From Thiobacillus sp. 65-1059 (GTDB lineage Bacteria > Pseudomonadota > Gammaproteobacteria > Burkholderiales > Thiobacillaceae), in NCBI GenBank assembly GCA_001897675.1, contig MKUE01000110.1, positions 1-64,000 on the forward strand: a stretch of 64,000 nucleotides of DNA, written 5' to 3'. The notes under the pieces were generated by a model. It was not told where the DNA came from. It saw only the letters and a list, made by a program, of their open reading frames with translations, and searched no databases. Position numbers and translations under genes: made by a program. Shown here piece after piece: positions 62,446 through 64,000 of this stretch; the stretch's first letter is position 1, and each line of letters begins with the position of its first letter.

Positions 62446-63014
62446 ACAAACTGATATATGGCGCGCTGCTGGGTGCGGCGCTGGTGCAACTGGGCGGCTG
62501 CGCGGCCGTCGTCGTGGGCGGCGCCGCCACCGGTGCGGCGGCCGCCACCGACCGCCGCACCACCGGCGTCTTCGTCGCCGACCAGGAAATCGAATTGCGC
62601 GCAATGAACCGCCTGCGCGAAGCCATTCCGGAAAACACCGGGCGGATTTCCGCCACCAGCTACAACCGCCAGGTGCTGCTGACCGGCCAGGTGCCGGACG
62701 AATCCATCCGCGCGCGCGCCGCCGAGGTCGTCAAGGGCGTTCCCGACGTGCGCACGGTATTCAACGAACTCAGCGTCTCGGGCGTCATTTCGCTGACCTC
62801 GCGCACCAACGACACCGCCGTCACCGGCAGCGTCAAAACCCGCCTGCTGCGCGACGAACGCGTGCCCGGCACCAAGATCAAGGTCGTCACCGAGGCTGGC
62901 ACCGTCTACCTGATGGGACTAGTGACCCGCGGCGAAGCCGACATTGCCACCGAAATCGCACGCACCACCTCGGGCGTGGCCAAGGTCGTCACCCTGTTCG
63001 AACATATCAACTGA
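62442..63014 (+). CDS. BON-domain lipoprotein
   Basis: Lipobox QLGGCAA; two BON domains; ATGA overlap with upstream gene. Confidence 0.92.
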   Translation: MNKLIYGALLGAALVQLGGCAAVVVGGAATGAAAATDRRTTGVFVADQEIELRAMNRLREAIPENTGRISATSYNRQVLLTGQVPDESIRARAAEVVKGVPDVRTVFNELSVSGVISLTSRTNDTAVTGSVKTRLLRDERVPGTKIKVVTEAGTVYLMGLVTRGEADIATEIARTTSGVAKVVTLFEHIN

Positions 63015-63072
63015 TGCCTCTGCCCGCGTTCGCCGCGTGCGCGGCCCGGCAGCGCGCCGTGAGCGGCCGCCC

Positions 63073-64000
63073 ATGATCTATCGCGACCTGCGCGACTTCA
63101 TCGCGCAACTCGAAACAATGGGCGAACTGAAACGCATCGCCGTCGAAGTCGACCCCAAGTTCGAAATGACCGAAATCGCCGACCGCGTGCTGCGCGCCGG
63201 CGGTCCGGCGCTGCTGTTCGAGAAGCCCAGGGGCGGCACGATGCCGGTGCTGGCGAACCTGTTCGGCACGGTCAAGCGGGTGGCGCTGGGGATGGGTGAG
63301 GACGATCCGGCGCGGCTGCGCGAAGTCGGCCAGCTGCTGGCCTATCTCAAAGAGCCCGAACCGCCGAAAGGGCTGCGCGACGCCTGGGACAAATGGCCGG
63401 TGCTGAAACAGGTGCTCAACATGGCGCCGAAGGAAGTGAAGAGCGCGCCGTGCCAGGAAATCGTGTGGGAAGGCGCCGACGTCGATCTGGCGCGCCTGCC
63501 GATCCAGCACTGCTGGCCGGGCGACGTGGCGCCGCTCGTCACCTGGGGGCTGACCGTCACCCGCGGCCCCCACAAGAAGCGGCAGAACCTCGGCATCTAC
63601 CGCCAGCAGCTGATCGCCCCGAACAAGCTCATCATGCGCTGGCTGGCGCACCGCGGCGGCGCGCTGGATTTCCGCGAGCATCAGCAGGCGCATCCGGGCG
63701 AGCCGTTTCCGGTCGCCGTCGCGCTCGGCGCCGACCCGGCGACCATCCTCGGCGCGGTCACCCCGGTGCCGGACTCGCTCTCCGAATACCAGTTCGCCGG
63801 CCTCCTGCGCGGCGCCAAGACCGAGGTGGTGCAATGCCTCGGCAGCGAGCTGCAGGTGCCGGCGTCCGCCGAGATCGTGCTGGAAGGCGTGATCCATCCC
63901 GGCGAGACCGCGCTGGAAGGCCCCTACGGCGACCACACCGGCTACTACAACGAGCAGGAGACCTTCCCGGTGTTCACCGTCGAGCGCATCACCATGCGGC
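63073..64000 (+). CDS. ubiD: UbiD-family 3-octaprenyl-4-hydroxybenzoate carboxy-lyase, partial at right edge
   Basis: [52 protein letters not shown] ... [25 protein letters not shown] ... [11 protein letters not shown]. Confidence 0.96.
   Translation, partial: MIYRDLRDFIAQLETMGELKRIAVEVDPKFEMTEIADRVLRAGGPALLFEKPRGGTMPVLANLFGTVKRVALGMGEDDPARLREVGQLLAYLKEPEPPKGLRDAWDKWPVLKQVLNMAPKEVKSAPCQEIVWEGADVDLARLPIQHCWPGDVAPLVTWGLTVTRGPHKKRQNLGIYRQQLIAPNKLIMRWLAHRGGALDFREHQQAHPGEPFPVAVALGADPATILGAVTPVPDSLSEYQFAGLLRGAKTEVVQCLGSELQVPASAEIVLEGVIHPGETALEGPYGDHTGYYNEQETFPVFTVERITMR

Noticed and set aside
63007-63936. 309-aa minus-strand ORF
   Set aside because: Antisense to ubiD, which has strong plus-strand signatures and runs off the window.

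Overview
High-GC 64 kb chromosomal window. Gene content suggests a sulfur- or metal-oxidising betaproteobacterium (Thiobacillus-like; lineage is inference). From left to right: partial transketolase (-); housekeeping genes (inositol monophosphatase family, methyltransferase, redoxin, rsmE, argA); a PhnD-like binding protein next to a PAS/GGDEF/EAL protein; a Cyc2-like fused cytochrome/beta-barrel gene followed by a monoheme cytochrome c; an ABC-F ATPase; tRNA-Arg(CCG); cytochrome c5-type genes; a copper/heavy-metal island (CusBA-type RND system, two TolC-family proteins, CusF, multicopper oxidase, small periplasmic proteins) split by a divergent cytochrome b - SHP/DUF1924 - diheme cytochrome c (DHC) - response regulator - histidine kinase operon; secA; a TsdBA-type thiosulfate dehydrogenase/tetrathionate reductase pair; an MscS-type channel with a likely frameshift; the complete dcw cell-division/murein cluster (lpxC to mraZ, - strand); rnpB; pyrC; rsmI; yraN; SIS and BON genes; and a partial ubiD. 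The most interesting items are the Cyc2-like gene pair, the PmrA/QseB-type boxes in the divergent copper/SHP region, and two partial gene-end duplications in the dcw cluster. Each duplication creates a small ORF with ATGA overlaps (mraY/murD and murG/murC junctions). No CRISPR array, phage or insertion sequence was found. All functional calls are by reading the sequence; no database search was run.
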